From contig NZ_SLVB01000005.1 in assembly GCF_004341845.1 (NCBI RefSeq), positions 62,001-126,000 of the forward strand: DNA of 64,000 nt. Direction: 5' to 3'. The stretch is from Novosphingobium sp. PhB165. GTDB taxonomy: Bacteria; Pseudomonadota; Alphaproteobacteria; Sphingomonadales; Sphingomonadaceae. Position 1 is the stretch's first letter. Each line of letters starts with the position of its first letter. The notes beneath the pieces were generated by a model. The model did no database searches. It saw only the letters and a list, made by a program, of their open reading frames with translations, and was not told the origin of the DNA. This document shows positions 50,920-59,778 of this stretch, one piece after another. The position numbers and the translations under genes are program-made.

Positions 50920-52086
50920 GTGGCCAAAGCCGAACTAGTCATCACACCCGTTTCCAGCAAGGCCGACAGGAACGCCTTTGTCGATTACGCTTATCGGCAC
51001 AATGCGTCAGATCAAAACTGGGTGCCCAACTTGCGCTCGGAGGAAGTCTCCAAGTTCACCCCCGGCAAGAACCCGTTCTGGGATCATGCGCGGGGCCAGC
51101 TGTTCCTGGCAAAGCGCGGGAATGAGGTTGTCGGGCGCATATCGGCGCATATCGATGAACTGGCGGTGAAACAGCCGCTGGAGCAGGGCATGGGCCCGGG
51201 CACCGGCAACTGGGGCGCGATCGAGGCCGAGGACGAAGACGTCGCCAAGGCCCTGATCGCCACCGCCGAGGACTGGCTGCGGGCGGAGGGCATGACCCGC
51301 GTGCTGGCGCCGATGAACCTCTCGGTCTGGGAAGAGCCCGGCCTTCAGGTGCGCGGGTTCGACCATGCGCCGATGGTGATGATGGCGCACCATGATTCGG
51401 CCTACCAGCCGTGGATCGAAGGCAGCGGTTATACGCCCGCCAAGACGCTCTATACTTACGATCTGGACGTGACCCAGCAGTTCCCGCCGCTGGTCCAGCG
51501 CATCGTCTCCTCGGGCGAGAAGAACGCCAAGATCCGCATCCGCGAAGTCGATCCTAAGCGTTTCAACGAGGAAGCGGCGCTGATCTGCGACATCCTCAAC
51601 GATGCCTGGTCGGACAACTGGGGCTTCGTTCCCTTCACCGAGAAGGAAATCGAGTACACCGGCAAGGCGCTGAAGCCGCTGGTCCACCCTGAGCTGATCC
51701 GCATTGCGGAATACGAGGGCGAGCCCGTGGCCTTCATGATGACCTGGCCCGATCTCAACCAGGCGCAGAAGCGGTTTAACGGTCCCAAGGGCAAGCCGGG
51801 CCTGTTCGGCCTGATCAAGCTGCTGCTGTGGCTGCGCAAGCCCAATCCGGCCGACATGCGCGTGCCGCTGATGGGCGTGCGCAAGAAGCTGCAATCTTCG
51901 CGTCTGGCCAGCCAGCTGGCTTTCATGATGATCGAGTACATCCGCCGTTCGGCCACCGCCAAGTTCGGTGCGAAGCGCGGTGAGATCGGCTGGATCCTTG
52001 AAGACAACCAGGGGATGGTGGCGATTGCCGATGCCATCAACAGCAAGGTCAACCGCGAATACGTGATCTACGAAAAGGCGCTTTGA
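50920..52086 (+). CDS. GNAT-like N-acyltransferase (YghO type)
   Basis: The 388-residue protein resembles the YghO-type group of acetyl/acyltransferases. The N-terminal half has FLAKRGNEVVGRISAHID and WEEPGLQVRGFDH, and the C-terminal half has RIAEYEGEPVAFMMTWPDLN, YIRRSATAKFGAK and AINSKVNREYVIYEKAL. It starts at GTG 50920 after AGG; the frame upstream runs through the desaturase but is a shadow. Specific substrates are unknown. It is divergent from the desaturase with 159 bases between. Confidence 0.8.
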   Translation: MAKAELVITPVSSKADRNAFVDYAYRHNASDQNWVPNLRSEEVSKFTPGKNPFWDHARGQLFLAKRGNEVVGRISAHIDELAVKQPLEQGMGPGTGNWGAIEAEDEDVAKALIATAEDWLRAEGMTRVLAPMNLSVWEEPGLQVRGFDHAPMVMMAHHDSAYQPWIEGSGYTPAKTLYTYDLDVTQQFPPLVQRIVSSGEKNAKIRIREVDPKRFNEEAALICDILNDAWSDNWGFVPFTEKEIEYTGKALKPLVHPELIRIAEYEGEPVAFMMTWPDLNQAQKRFNGPKGKPGLFGLIKLLLWLRKPNPADMRVPLMGVRKKLQSSRLASQLAFMMIEYIRRSATAKFGAKRGEIGWILEDNQGMVAIADAINSKVNREYVIYEKAL

Positions 52087-52125
52087 GGACGGCTTTCCGT
52101 CTTTCTCCTGATTTTAGTTCATGGC

Positions 52126-52152
52126 GCCCCCGCGAAAGCGGGGGCTTTTTTT
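52126..52152 (+). terminator. Terminator after the acyltransferase-like gene
   Basis: GCCCCCGC and GCGGGGGC pair over 8 bp with a GAAA tetraloop and are followed by seven T. It ends the gene 40 bases after its stop. Confidence 0.85.
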
Positions 52153-52154
52153 GG

Positions 52155-52290
52155 TTCGCGCGGAGGCGCGAAGGCGCGAAGGTGTTGCGCTTCGGGCGAC
52201 CTTGCCGTGTCGTTCTGGCGCGGTGGCAGCCGCGTTGATCCGAGGGGCCGTACCGGCCCGTTTCTCCGTGCCTCCGCGCCTCCGCGTGAA
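52155..52290. repeat. Inverted CGCGGAGGCG/CGCCTCCGCG repeats
   Basis: CGCGCGGAGGCGCGAAGGCG (near 52158) and GCCTCCGCGCCTCCGCGTGA (near 52270) are imperfect inverted copies about 110 bases apart. Similar sequences recur between genes in sphingomonads. The spacer has no gene; together with the terminator it fills the 304-base gap before the CitE-like gene. Confidence 0.5.
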
Positions 52291-52390
52291 CTAAATTTCA
52301 CTCCAGCACCCTCGCGAGCCCGCTTCGCAAAGAGCATTTCTTAATTGCTCGCCTCCTAGGCTTTCGCACAGGAAGAATGAGGGGCGCGCG

Positions 52391-53341
52391 ATGAAGTATC
52401 GATCCTGGCTGATCGTACCCGGCAACAACGAAAAGCGGCTCGGCATGACGCAAGGCGTCGGGGCCGACGTGGTGGTGGTCGATCTCGGCGATACCGTCCC
52501 GCGCGAGGCGCGGGAGACCGGGCGCCGCCATGCTGCCCAGTGGCTGGCCGCGAGCCGCCCGTCCGGCACCGGCCACCGGCCGACGGCACGCTGGGTGCGG
52601 ATCAACAGCTTCGAATCGGGCCTATGGCGCGAAGACCTTGCCGCGATCATGGGCTCGGGCCCCGAAGGGGTGATCCTGCCGCGGGCGAGCGGTCCGGACG
52701 CCGTGCGCGAACTCGCCAGCGAGATCTACGGGCACGAGGAGCGCAATGGCCTTGCACCCGGCTCGACGCGGATCATGCCCGTCGCCGGCGAAACGCCGAC
52801 GGCGGCGCTGCATATCTCCGACTATCTGGAATCGACGCACCAGCGGCTTGACGGCCTTGCCTGGAGTGCGGGCGGGCTCGGCGCCGCCTTGTGCGTGCGG
52901 CAGCGGCGCGACGGGCAGGGGGGCTGGAGCGACGCCTGCCGTTTCGTGCGGGCGCAAGTCCTGCTCACGGCCCATGCCTCGGCCATCCGCGCGATCGAGG
53001 CGCCGTTCGAGCATTTCGAGGATGAGGTGGGGCTGGAGCGAGCGGCCCTGCGCGCCCGAGCGGACGGCTTTACCGGCATGTTCGCCGTCCATCCGGCGCA
53101 AGTCGCGGTGATCAACCGGGCTTTCGCGCCGCCGGCCGAGGAATTCGACGAAGCGCGCGAGATCGTCGCAGCCTTTGCCGCTAGCCCGCATCTCGGTTCG
53201 CTGGCGGTCTGCGGCCGCATGGTGGACCGGGCGGATCTTGCGCTGGCCCAGCTCACCCTGACGCAGGCGGACAGGCCTGTCGGCATCGCTGCCGGTTCAG
53301 GCGAGGACTTGCGGCGCGGGGCTATTCTCCGGCCGGCTTGA
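52391..53341 (+). CDS. CitE-like (HpcH/HpaI family) protein with altered active site
   Basis: The 316-residue protein has the TIM-barrel pattern of citrate lyase beta/HpcH: WLIVPGNNEKRLG, GADVVVVDLGDTVP, ARWVRINSFES, and FAVHPAQVAVINRAF near the end. Key positions differ from the family: DLED is DLGD, the PK of the barrel is PRA, and the GxxDLaadlG metal-binding stretch reads AWSAGGLGAALC. It may be a non-catalytic or differently acting protein. Its last 20 bases overlap the convergent lipoprotein gene. The start is the single ATG after GCGCGCG. Confidence 0.8.
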   Translation: MKYRSWLIVPGNNEKRLGMTQGVGADVVVVDLGDTVPREARETGRRHAAQWLAASRPSGTGHRPTARWVRINSFESGLWREDLAAIMGSGPEGVILPRASGPDAVRELASEIYGHEERNGLAPGSTRIMPVAGETPTAALHISDYLESTHQRLDGLAWSAGGLGAALCVRQRRDGQGGWSDACRFVRAQVLLTAHASAIRAIEAPFEHFEDEVGLERAALRARADGFTGMFAVHPAQVAVINRAFAPPAEEFDEAREIVAAFAASPHLGSLAVCGRMVDRADLALAQLTLTQADRPVGIAAGSGEDLRRGAILRPA

Positions 53342-53645
53342 CCTGCGCGGCTTCGACATCCGCTGCGGCAGCGGCCGCCGCGTCGGCATCGCTGTCGGCG
53401 GGCGCTTCGCTGGCGTCGGCAGGTGCCGCCCGCCGTGCCGAGGGCGCGCTCTCCTCGGGCGCCATATGCGGGTTCTGCGAGCGCACGGTGTCGTAGGGCG
53501 GCATGTCGTCGGTCACCGAGCGGGACAGCAGCGCGGCGCCGCTTGCGGCCTTGTTGCTCGCCTCTTCCTGCTTGTGGCAGCCCGTCAGGGCCAGCGCGGC
53601 CAGCGCGGGGAGCACGATGGCGGCAGGGCGATACGGCAGGCTCAT
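53322..53645 (-). CDS. Small lipoprotein
   Basis: The 107-residue product has a lipoprotein signal peptide ([15 protein letters not shown], lipobox LTGC) and a mature region rich in Ala/Asp/Pro/Glu. I recognise no domain. The ATG overlaps the lipB stop in an ATGA arrangement, so it is translated together with lipB. The longer frame reaching 53858 is a shadow of lipB. Confidence 0.75.
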   Translation of the reverse strand: MSLPYRPAAIVLPALAALALTGCHKQEEASNKAASGAALLSRSVTDDMPPYDTVRSQNPHMAPEESAPSARRAAPADASEAPADSDADAAAAAAADVEAAQVKPAGE

Positions 53646-54325
53646 GCAGGCTTCTCCGGAGGGCAGGGGCGGTCTAGCGCGGCCAGGAAGGAATCGGCGT
53701 GGGCCAGCAGCGCCGCGTCCCAGCGCGCGAAATCGATGTCGTGACCAAGCCGCGCCAGACTGGTGACGCCGAATTCCTCGATCCCGCAAGGGACGATGCC
53801 GGTGAAGTGCGCCAGATCCGGGCGGATGTTCACCGCGAAGCCGTGCATCGTCACCCACTTGCGGATGCGCACGCCGATGGCGCCGATCTTGGCCTCGCGC
53901 CCGTCGATATCCTGGGTCCAGATGCCGATGCGGCCTTCGCTGCGGAAGCTTTCGACGCCGAAATCGCGCAGCGTGTCGATTACCCAGCCCTCAAGGCCAT
54001 GGACGAAGCCGCGCGCGTCGCGGGCGCGTTTGCGCAAGTCGAGCAGAACATAGGCGATGCGCTGGCCCGGGCCGTGGTATGTATAGCGTCCGCCGCGTCC
54101 GGCCTCGACCACTTCGAAGCGCGGATCGAGCAGTTCGGCCACGGCCGCGCTGGTGCCGGCGGTGTAGACGGGAGGATGTTCGAGCAGCCAGATCAGCTCG
54201 CGCGCTTCGCCTGCGGCAATCGCGGCGTTGCGGGCGGTCATTTCCTCAAGGGCGGCGCGGTATGGCACTTGTTCGGTGCTGACGCGCAGTTCGATATCAC
54301 CGGCCAAAGTCGTAGGGAAAGTCAT
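53642..54325 (-). CDS. lipB: Octanoyltransferase LipB
   Basis: LipB transfers octanoate from acyl carrier protein to lipoate-dependent enzymes. The 227-residue product has [14 protein letters not shown], the glycine-rich [12 protein letters not shown], the catalytic Lys in [20 protein letters not shown] and the catalytic Cys in [11 protein letters not shown]. The ATG at 54325 is preferred, because upstream residues have no LipB pattern. The gene is divergent from a membrane protein. Confidence 0.95.
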   Translation of the reverse strand: MTFPTTLAGDIELRVSTEQVPYRAALEEMTARNAAIAAGEARELIWLLEHPPVYTAGTSAAVAELLDPRFEVVEAGRGGRYTYHGPGQRIAYVLLDLRKRARDARGFVHGLEGWVIDTLRDFGVESFRSEGRIGIWTQDIDGREAKIGAIGVRIRKWVTMHGFAVNIRPDLAHFTGIVPCGIEEFGVTSLARLGHDIDFARWDAALLAHADSFLAALDRPCPPEKPA

Positions 54326-54406
54326 GCTGCGTTGCGTGGCGTCATTCCCTGCGGTTATCAAGCCACTTTGAGATGACCGCCTCATCATGGCGGTGCAGGA
54401 GCAGCA

Positions 54407-55216
54407 ATGACGTTCGACAGCAACCGGGCCTGGAACGAGGCAAGCCGCGCGGTTTCCGCCAACAAGGAAGTGGTCCTTGCCATCGCGGGGGTCTTCTTCC
54501 TGCTGCCGCAGCTGGCCTTCACGACCTTCTTCCCGGCGCCCGAAATGGCCAGCGGAATGACCGAGCAACAGGTGATCGACGCGGCGAAGACGTATTACAC
54601 GTCGATTCTTCCGGTGATGATTCCCGTGTTCCTCTGTCAGGCGCTGGGCACGCTCTCGCTGCTCTGCCTGCTCGATACCGACCGCCGCCCGACCGTGGGT
54701 GAGGCGATCGGCAGTGGGCTGAAGGGGCTGTTGCCCTATCTTGCCGCGCAGATCCTGATGGGCATGGGGCTTACCGCGGTCCTGCTCGCGCCGGCCATGC
54801 TGCTGGCGGTGGGCGGCACGGCGGGTGCGGTGATCGGGCTGGCGCTGGGGTTTGTCCTCGTCATTCCCGTTGCCGTGCGGCTGTCGCTGACGTCGCCGGT
54901 GATCGCGGTCGACGGGGTGTTCAACCCGTTGCATGCACTGACGCGGTCGTGGCAACTGACGCGCGGCAATACGGCGCGGATTTTCGGGTTCTACGCCTTG
55001 CTGTCGCTGGCGATGATGGCCCTGCTCATCCTGGGCAATGTCGCGACGCTGCCAATTGCGCTGCTGGCGCCCAAGGCGATTGCCGAGCTGGCGGGCGCGG
55101 TGATCGGATCGATCCTGGCGACTGTCATGGTGCTCTATTTCGTGGCGGTGATCGGGCAGATCCACCGCCAGCTTTCCGGCGGATCGGCAGAGACGCTCAC
55201 CAGCCCGTTCGAATAA
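54407..55216 (+). CDS. Polytopic membrane protein
   Basis: The 269-residue protein has about five or six membrane helices ([106 protein letters not shown]). The segment [20 protein letters not shown] before ARSW-like residues is common in glycerophosphoryl diester phosphodiesterase-type membrane domains of unknown role. No catalytic residues are seen. It is divergent from lipB. Confidence 0.75.
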   Translation: MTFDSNRAWNEASRAVSANKEVVLAIAGVFFLLPQLAFTTFFPAPEMASGMTEQQVIDAAKTYYTSILPVMIPVFLCQALGTLSLLCLLDTDRRPTVGEAIGSGLKGLLPYLAAQILMGMGLTAVLLAPAMLLAVGGTAGAVIGLALGFVLVIPVAVRLSLTSPVIAVDGVFNPLHALTRSWQLTRGNTARIFGFYALLSLAMMALLILGNVATLPIALLAPKAIAELAGAVIGSILATVMVLYFVAVIGQIHRQLSGGSAETLTSPFE

Positions 55217-55241
55217 GCGGCCCTACTCATAACCCACAAAC

Positions 55242-55274
55242 AAAAAGGCCGGCGCGTGGAGCGCCGGCCTTTTT
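55242..55274. terminator. Bidirectional terminator
   Basis: AAAAAGGCCGGCGC and its perfect complement GCGCCGGCCTTTTT form a 14-bp stem with a GTGGA loop. It lies between convergent genes ending at 55216 and 55305, has a T run on both strands, and can stop both. Confidence 0.92.
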
Positions 55275-55304
55275 GTTTTGTTTGTCTTGCCGGAGCGGGA
55301 CGTC

Positions 55305-55937
55305 TCAGTCCTCGTCCTTCCAGCCCCACCACATGAAGCAGGGCGGGACGTTGATCGGCTCGATGGCGTCATCGATGCGCTTGAAGTGGCGCGCCATGAA
55401 GCTCTTGGCCTTGGGCGTGAACTGGTAGACCAGGAACGCGCCGCCCTTGCGGATCACGCGGTAGGTGGCAGCAGCAATGGCCGGGCCGACACCGTCAGGC
55501 AGGGTCGAGAAGGGCAGGCCGGACAGCACGTAGTCCGCCTTTTCATGGCCGTGCGCACGCACGATATCCTCGACGTCCGCGGCCGATCCCAGCACCGCGA
55601 TGAAGCGGCTGTCGGTGATCGTGCGGCGCAGATAGTCGATGAACAGCGGGTTCGTGTCGATCACGATGAGCTGCGCGTCGCGGCCGAGTCGGTCCAGCAC
55701 CGGGCGGCAGAACGTGCCGACGCCGGGGCCGTACTCGACGAACAGCTTGGTGTTCGCCCAGTCGACGGGCGCCAACATGCGATTGATGGTGAAGCGCGAT
55801 GAGGGGACGATCGAACCGACCATCACCGGGTTGCGCAGGAACCCTTCAATGAACACACCCCAAGGTCCGAGGCTGTGCTTGATCTTTCGCTTGATTCGCT
55901 CGGGGAGCGCCTCTCGGGCAAGCTCGGTACTGGTCAT
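55305..55937 (-). CDS. pmtA: Phospholipid N-methyltransferase PmtA-type
   Basis: The 210-residue protein has class I methyltransferase motifs: the SAM-binding VEYGPGVGTFCRPVLDRL, LIVIDTNPLFIDYL, the ADYVLSGLPFSTLPDG catalytic region and VYQFTPKAKSFMARHF. This arrangement is typical of alphaproteobacterial PmtA, which makes phosphatidylcholine from phosphatidylethanolamine. Related KsgA-like proteins are an alternative. The start is ATG 55937; upstream frame extension lacks pattern. It is the last gene after the minus-strand arsC, with a 102-base gap. Confidence 0.85.
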   Translation of the reverse strand: MTSTELAREALPERIKRKIKHSLGPWGVFIEGFLRNPVMVGSIVPSSRFTINRMLAPVDWANTKLFVEYGPGVGTFCRPVLDRLGRDAQLIVIDTNPLFIDYLRRTITDSRFIAVLGSAADVEDIVRAHGHEKADYVLSGLPFSTLPDGVGPAIAAATYRVIRKGGAFLVYQFTPKAKSFMARHFKRIDDAIEPINVPPCFMWWGWKDED

Positions 55938-56039
55938 GCTGGCGAAGACTCTCGCGTTGTTGTCGTCCTGCGAAGGGCGAAGGCGTGGCAGATCGGGGTG
56001 CACATTGCAAGCAAGCCGCTAGGCAATGTTGCAGAGCAA

Positions 56040-56384
56040 TTACAAAATCTCGTGGACCTTTTCCATAGGGCGGCACAGGCGCACGCCCTTGTCGGTCTCA
56101 ACCAGCGGGCGTTCGATCAGGATCGGCTCGGCGGCCATGGCCGCGAGCACCGTCGCATCGTCCGCCTCGGGCAGGCCGCGTTCGGCGGCGTCGGTACCCT
56201 TCACGCGCAGCCCCTGCTGCGGCGTGATGCCCGCGTCCTTGTAGAGCTGCGCAAGCTTTTCGGCGCTCGGCGGGGTCTTGAGATATTCGATCACGGTGAC
56301 CTCGACGCCGGGCGCTTCCTCCAGCACGGCAAGCGTCTTGCGCGATGTGCCGCACTTGGGGTTGTGCCAGATGGTGGCCTTCAT
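56040..56384 (-). CDS. arsC: ArsC-family (Spx-like) oxidoreductase
   Basis: The 114-residue protein has the ArsC/Spx thioredoxin fold with the single Cys11 in HNPKCGTSRKTL, then EYLKTPPSAEKL and PLVETDKGVRLCRP, the Arg-containing end typical of glutaredoxin-dependent arsenate reductases. It lies 13 bases downstream of the 2Fe-2S gene and so is probably in that operon. It may be a housekeeping ArsC-like enzyme rather than an arsenic resistance gene. Confidence 0.85.
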   Translation of the reverse strand: MKATIWHNPKCGTSRKTLAVLEEAPGVEVTVIEYLKTPPSAEKLAQLYKDAGITPQQGLRVKGTDAAERGLPEADDATVLAAMAAEPILIERPLVETDKGVRLCRPMEKVHEIL

Positions 56385-56397
56385 GGGCTTTTCCTCT

Positions 56398-56964
56398 TTA
56401 CTCAGATGAAGTGGTGAGAGCGGCGCCGGGTTCCCGGCCAAGCGCAGGAACCGCGCGCGCCGCGTCCTGCGGGGCGATGCCGGAGGCGGGCGCTGCGCTG
56501 ATCGTTTCCTCGCGCCGCATCACGCGCCCGGCACGCTGGACCGCCGAGAGCAGGCGCGGATGGACGCCGCAGCGGCAGAGATTCGGAATGGCGGTGCCGA
56601 TCTCGGCCTCCGACGGATTCGCATTGCGGCCGAGCAGTGCGGCAGCGGCCATGACGATGCCCGGCGTGCAGAAGCCGCACTGGACGGCCTGCTCGGCCAC
56701 CATGGCCTGCTGCACCGGGTGCGACCGGTCTTGCGAGAGCCCTTCGATGGTGGTGACGAATCGCCCCTCGCACTCACTCAGCGTGACAAGGCAGGATCGC
56801 AGTGCGGCACCGTCGACGATGACGGTGCAGGCCCCGCAATCGCCGGTGCCGCAGCCGTACTTGGTGCCGGTGAGGTTGGCGCCTTCGCGCAAGGCCCAGA
56901 GCAGCGGCGTCTGCGGATCCATGCCGATCTCGACCGGATGCTCGTTGAGGGTCAGGCGCGCCAT
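56398..56964 (-). CDS. Orphan 2Fe-2S subunit of a molybdenum hydroxylase
   Basis: The 188-residue protein has the plant-type [2Fe-2S] cluster motif YGCGTGDCGACTVIVDG, a CLVTL Cys, and the second cluster GFCTPGIV plus CRCG. It is like the small subunit of xanthine/aldehyde/isoquinoline oxidoreductases, but lacks the large Mo-binding and FAD subunits nearby. The 25-30 C-terminal residues are extra. It is 61 bases after the metallophosphoesterase gene. The xdhC and mobA-type genes in this window are consistent with a partner elsewhere. Confidence 0.88.
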   Translation of the reverse strand: MARLTLNEHPVEIGMDPQTPLLWALREGANLTGTKYGCGTGDCGACTVIVDGAALRSCLVTLSECEGRFVTTIEGLSQDRSHPVQQAMVAEQAVQCGFCTPGIVMAAAALLGRNANPSEAEIGTAIPNLCRCGVHPRLLSAVQRAGRVMRREETISAAPASGIAPQDAARAVPALGREPGAALTTSSE

Positions 56965-57025
56965 CGGCTTTCCTTAACTATGGCAGAGGCGGGATTCCAG
57001 CCCCGGAACAATGGGCTGTCCACGG

Positions 57026-57760
57026 TCATGCGCGTCCGGTCAGGAGCGCACGGGCCCAGTCGTCGCGCCCCGCAGCGGAGGCATCGGCGGCGGCTGCGTG
57101 CCAGTCGTAGGCGACGGCGATGCGTTCGACAGTCCAGCCCTCTGCCGTGCGCTCGATCACGGCGTAGCGCGCGTGCGGTGTGCCGGTCTCCATTACATGC
57201 GCGAAAGGGTGATCGTCGGCATAGGCGGGCAGGCCTACCGAGCCGGGATTGACCACCTGCCGCCCGTCCGCCAGCCGTACATGGCGCGGCAGATGGGTAT
57301 GGCCGCAAAGGATCATCGGTGCCGCTATGGCAGCCAAGCGCGCGGTGATTTCCACCTCGCGCGCTGGGCGGCAGCCTTCGGGCTCGACCGTTTCCAGTAG
57401 GTATTCAAGGTCCGAGTCCCGCGAGCCGTGGCAGGCGTAGAGATCGGGCTCCAGCCACAGCGTTTCGGGCAGACTGGCCAGCCACTCAAGGTGGCGCGGT
57501 TCCAGCCGGTCGATGGTTGCGGCATCCGAAAGCCCCATCCGCTCGGGCGGAAGTTCGAGCAATTGCCGCTCATGGTTGCCGCGAATGGTTTCGAGGCCGA
57601 GCGCCATCAACCGGTCCGCCGTCCCCGCTGGATCGAGCGGGCCACTGAGGATGTCGCCCAGATTGACGATCCGCCCGATCCCGCGCCGCTCCGCATCCGC
57701 CAGCACCGCGTCGAGCGCGCGCAAGTTGCCGTGGATGTCGGAGAGGACGGCCACTTTCAT
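57026..57760 (-). CDS. Calcineurin-like metallophosphoesterase
   Basis: The 244-residue protein has all five metal-binding motifs: VAVLSDIHGNL, NLGDILSG, IRGNHERQ, ACHGSRDSD, and LCGHTHLPRH. It belongs to the YfcE/MJ0936-like group that hydrolyses phosphodiesters. Its ATG overlaps the TonB receptor stop. The natural substrate is unknown. Confidence 0.9.
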   Translation of the reverse strand: MKVAVLSDIHGNLRALDAVLADAERRGIGRIVNLGDILSGPLDPAGTADRLMALGLETIRGNHERQLLELPPERMGLSDAATIDRLEPRHLEWLASLPETLWLEPDLYACHGSRDSDLEYLLETVEPEGCRPAREVEITARLAAIAAPMILCGHTHLPRHVRLADGRQVVNPGSVGLPAYADDHPFAHVMETGTPHARYAVIERTAEGWTVERIAVAYDWHAAAADASAAGRDDWARALLTGRA

Positions 57761-59778
57761 CAGAGCATGACTTTCACACCGGCCCAGACCGTGCGGGGCA
57801 CGCCAAGGTCCATCGATCCGGCCTGATTGCGCGTCACCACGGTCTCGTCGGTCAGATTCTCGCCGCGCAGCACCAGCGAGACGGGGCCAGCGACCGGCAC
57901 TTGCACATAGGCATCGAGCGTCGTCGCGGCGGGCAGCACATATTGCTCCAGATCGTCTTCGTACTCGGCGCCGGTGTGGCTGACGGTGGCGGCGAAGCGC
58001 CAGCCTTCATGCGGTAACCAGGCGAGCGTGGCACTGGCGGCCAGCTTGGGCACTTGTGCCGGGCGCATCCCGTCGAGCGGCTGTCCCGCCGCCTCCACCT
58101 GCGAATCGGTCCATGCCAACGACCCGTCCAGCCGCACCGTGCCCAAGGCGAGCGCGGCGCTCGCCTCGATGCCCTTGGCGCGGATCGCATCGACGTTCTG
58201 CCGCTGCTGGACATTGGTGGCCACGGTGACGTTGGCGATGGCGTCCTTCAGTTTGTTGTCGAAGGCGGTCAGCGAGAGCGTCAGCGCCGGGATCGGCGTG
58301 ACGTCGATCCCCGCCTCGTAGCCGCGCAGGCGTTCGGGCTTGAGGTTCGGGTTGGCGTTGGTCGTCACCGGGAACACGACATAGGGGCGGTAGAGTTCGT
58401 TCAGTGTGGGCAGGCGCATGCCGGTATAGGCGGCGGCGCGCAGGCTCACGGCCTTGGCCACCTTCCACACCAGGCCGCCGCGCGCGTTGCCTTCCCAGCC
58501 CGAGCGGTTGGCGAAAGTATCATCCTGCGTCACCGCGCCGCCGGGCGAGGCCTGACGGTAGAAGCCGTTGCGGATCGTCCAGCGGTCGGCGCGCGCTCCG
58601 GCGGTGAGCACCAGATCGCCCAGCGTCCAGTCGTCCTGCAGATAGAAGCCAAGGTCGGACTGGTCGCCGCCCGCGTGGCGCACGGCTGTCGGCAAGCCGG
58701 TCACGGTCGAATAGGGCAGTTCCAGCAAGTGGCCCGATGCGAGCTTCACGTCGGTGCCGATCCGCAGCACGTGATCCTCGCCAATGGGCGGGCGCAGTTC
58801 CGCCTTGCCGCCGACCGCCGTGGTGGGCGTGCTGTGCTGGTCGAGCGTCTTTTTGAAGTTCGTCGAACTGATGACGATGTTCGAGAAGTCCTGCGCCTGC
58901 ACATAGCCGAGCACGTCGAACTGCCAATCGCCCCGGCCGACGAACCGCAGCGAGGCCTGCTGTCCGTTCGAGGTCGAATCAGCGCCTTTGAAGCGCAGCG
59001 TGCGCGAATCGTCGTAGGCGAGCACGGCCGCCTGAACCTCGACATCCGCAGTGAGGGGGGCGACTGCGCGCAGCGAGCCCGACAGGCTTTCGAAAGCGGC
59101 GCGGGCAGAGGCGGGGACGCGCTGGTCCTTCGGCGTCGTCCAGAAGCCGTCGCCGCGATCCCACTGGACGCTGGCGACCACGAAACCCTCGCCCAGCTTC
59201 GGCGCGGCGGTGAGCGAGGCCTGCGTTTCGCCCCGGTCGTCGACAAGGGCGCTGCCCTGAAGCGTGCCGATTTCGGTGGGCCCAGCGCTCAGCAGTTCGA
59301 TGGTGCCCGCCACCGCGCCCGATCCGAACGCGCCCGAACCGCCGCCGCGCGTCACTCGCACCGAGCCGATGCGCTCGGGCGCGATCGCGCTGTAGGGGAT
59401 GTAGCCGAAGAAGGGGTTGGCCACCGGCACGCCGTCGAGCAGCACCAGCGTGCGGCTGGCGGCATTGCCGCCGAGCGCGCGCAGATTGGCGCCCTGCGCG
59501 GACGGATTGGCGGAGCGGCTGTCCGAACGGCGGAACTGCGAGAAGCCCGCGACCGAGGACAGCACGTCCTCGATCCGGCCGGAGGCGCTGGCGGTCACGG
59601 CGTCGCGGTCGATCGTCTCGACATCGTAGGCAGGCGTCGCCGGGCCGGAATCGAGCCCGTGCCCGGTGACGATGATCGGCTGGTCACCCGCGTCTTCCGC
59701 CAGCGCCGGCTGCGCAGCAAGCAACGACGCGCCCGAAAGCAGCGAAAGGCGCAGGACGCCGCGCATGGACGGCCTCAC
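57760..59778 (-). CDS. TonB-dependent outer-membrane receptor
   Basis: The 672-residue protein has a signal peptide ending near AAQPALA, a plug domain with TonB-box-like PIIVTGHGL and LRALGGNAASRTLVLLDGVPV, and a barrel with a C-terminal aromatic-like end VPRTVWAGVKVML. It is similar to vitamin B12/siderophore-type receptors. The start is GTG at 59778 overlapping the FAH gene, or ATG 59766. The gene is co-directional with an FAH-type hydrolase upstream and a phosphoesterase downstream, suggesting uptake of a compound degraded by them. The actual substrate is unknown. Confidence 0.9.
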   Translation of the reverse strand: MRPSMRGVLRLSLLSGASLLAAQPALAEDAGDQPIIVTGHGLDSGPATPAYDVETIDRDAVTASASGRIEDVLSSVAGFSQFRRSDSRSANPSAQGANLRALGGNAASRTLVLLDGVPVANPFFGYIPYSAIAPERIGSVRVTRGGGSGAFGSGAVAGTIELLSAGPTEIGTLQGSALVDDRGETQASLTAAPKLGEGFVVASVQWDRGDGFWTTPKDQRVPASARAAFESLSGSLRAVAPLTADVEVQAAVLAYDDSRTLRFKGADSTSNGQQASLRFVGRGDWQFDVLGYVQAQDFSNIVISSTNFKKTLDQHSTPTTAVGGKAELRPPIGEDHVLRIGTDVKLASGHLLELPYSTVTGLPTAVRHAGGDQSDLGFYLQDDWTLGDLVLTAGARADRWTIRNGFYRQASPGGAVTQDDTFANRSGWEGNARGGLVWKVAKAVSLRAAAYTGMRLPTLNELYRPYVVFPVTTNANPNLKPERLRGYEAGIDVTPIPALTLSLTAFDNKLKDAIANVTVATNVQQRQNVDAIRAKGIEASAALALGTVRLDGSLAWTDSQVEAAGQPLDGMRPAQVPKLAASATLAWLPHEGWRFAATVSHTGAEYEDDLEQYVLPAATTLDAYVQVPVAGPVSLVLRGENLTDETVVTRNQAGSMDLGVPRTVWAGVKVML

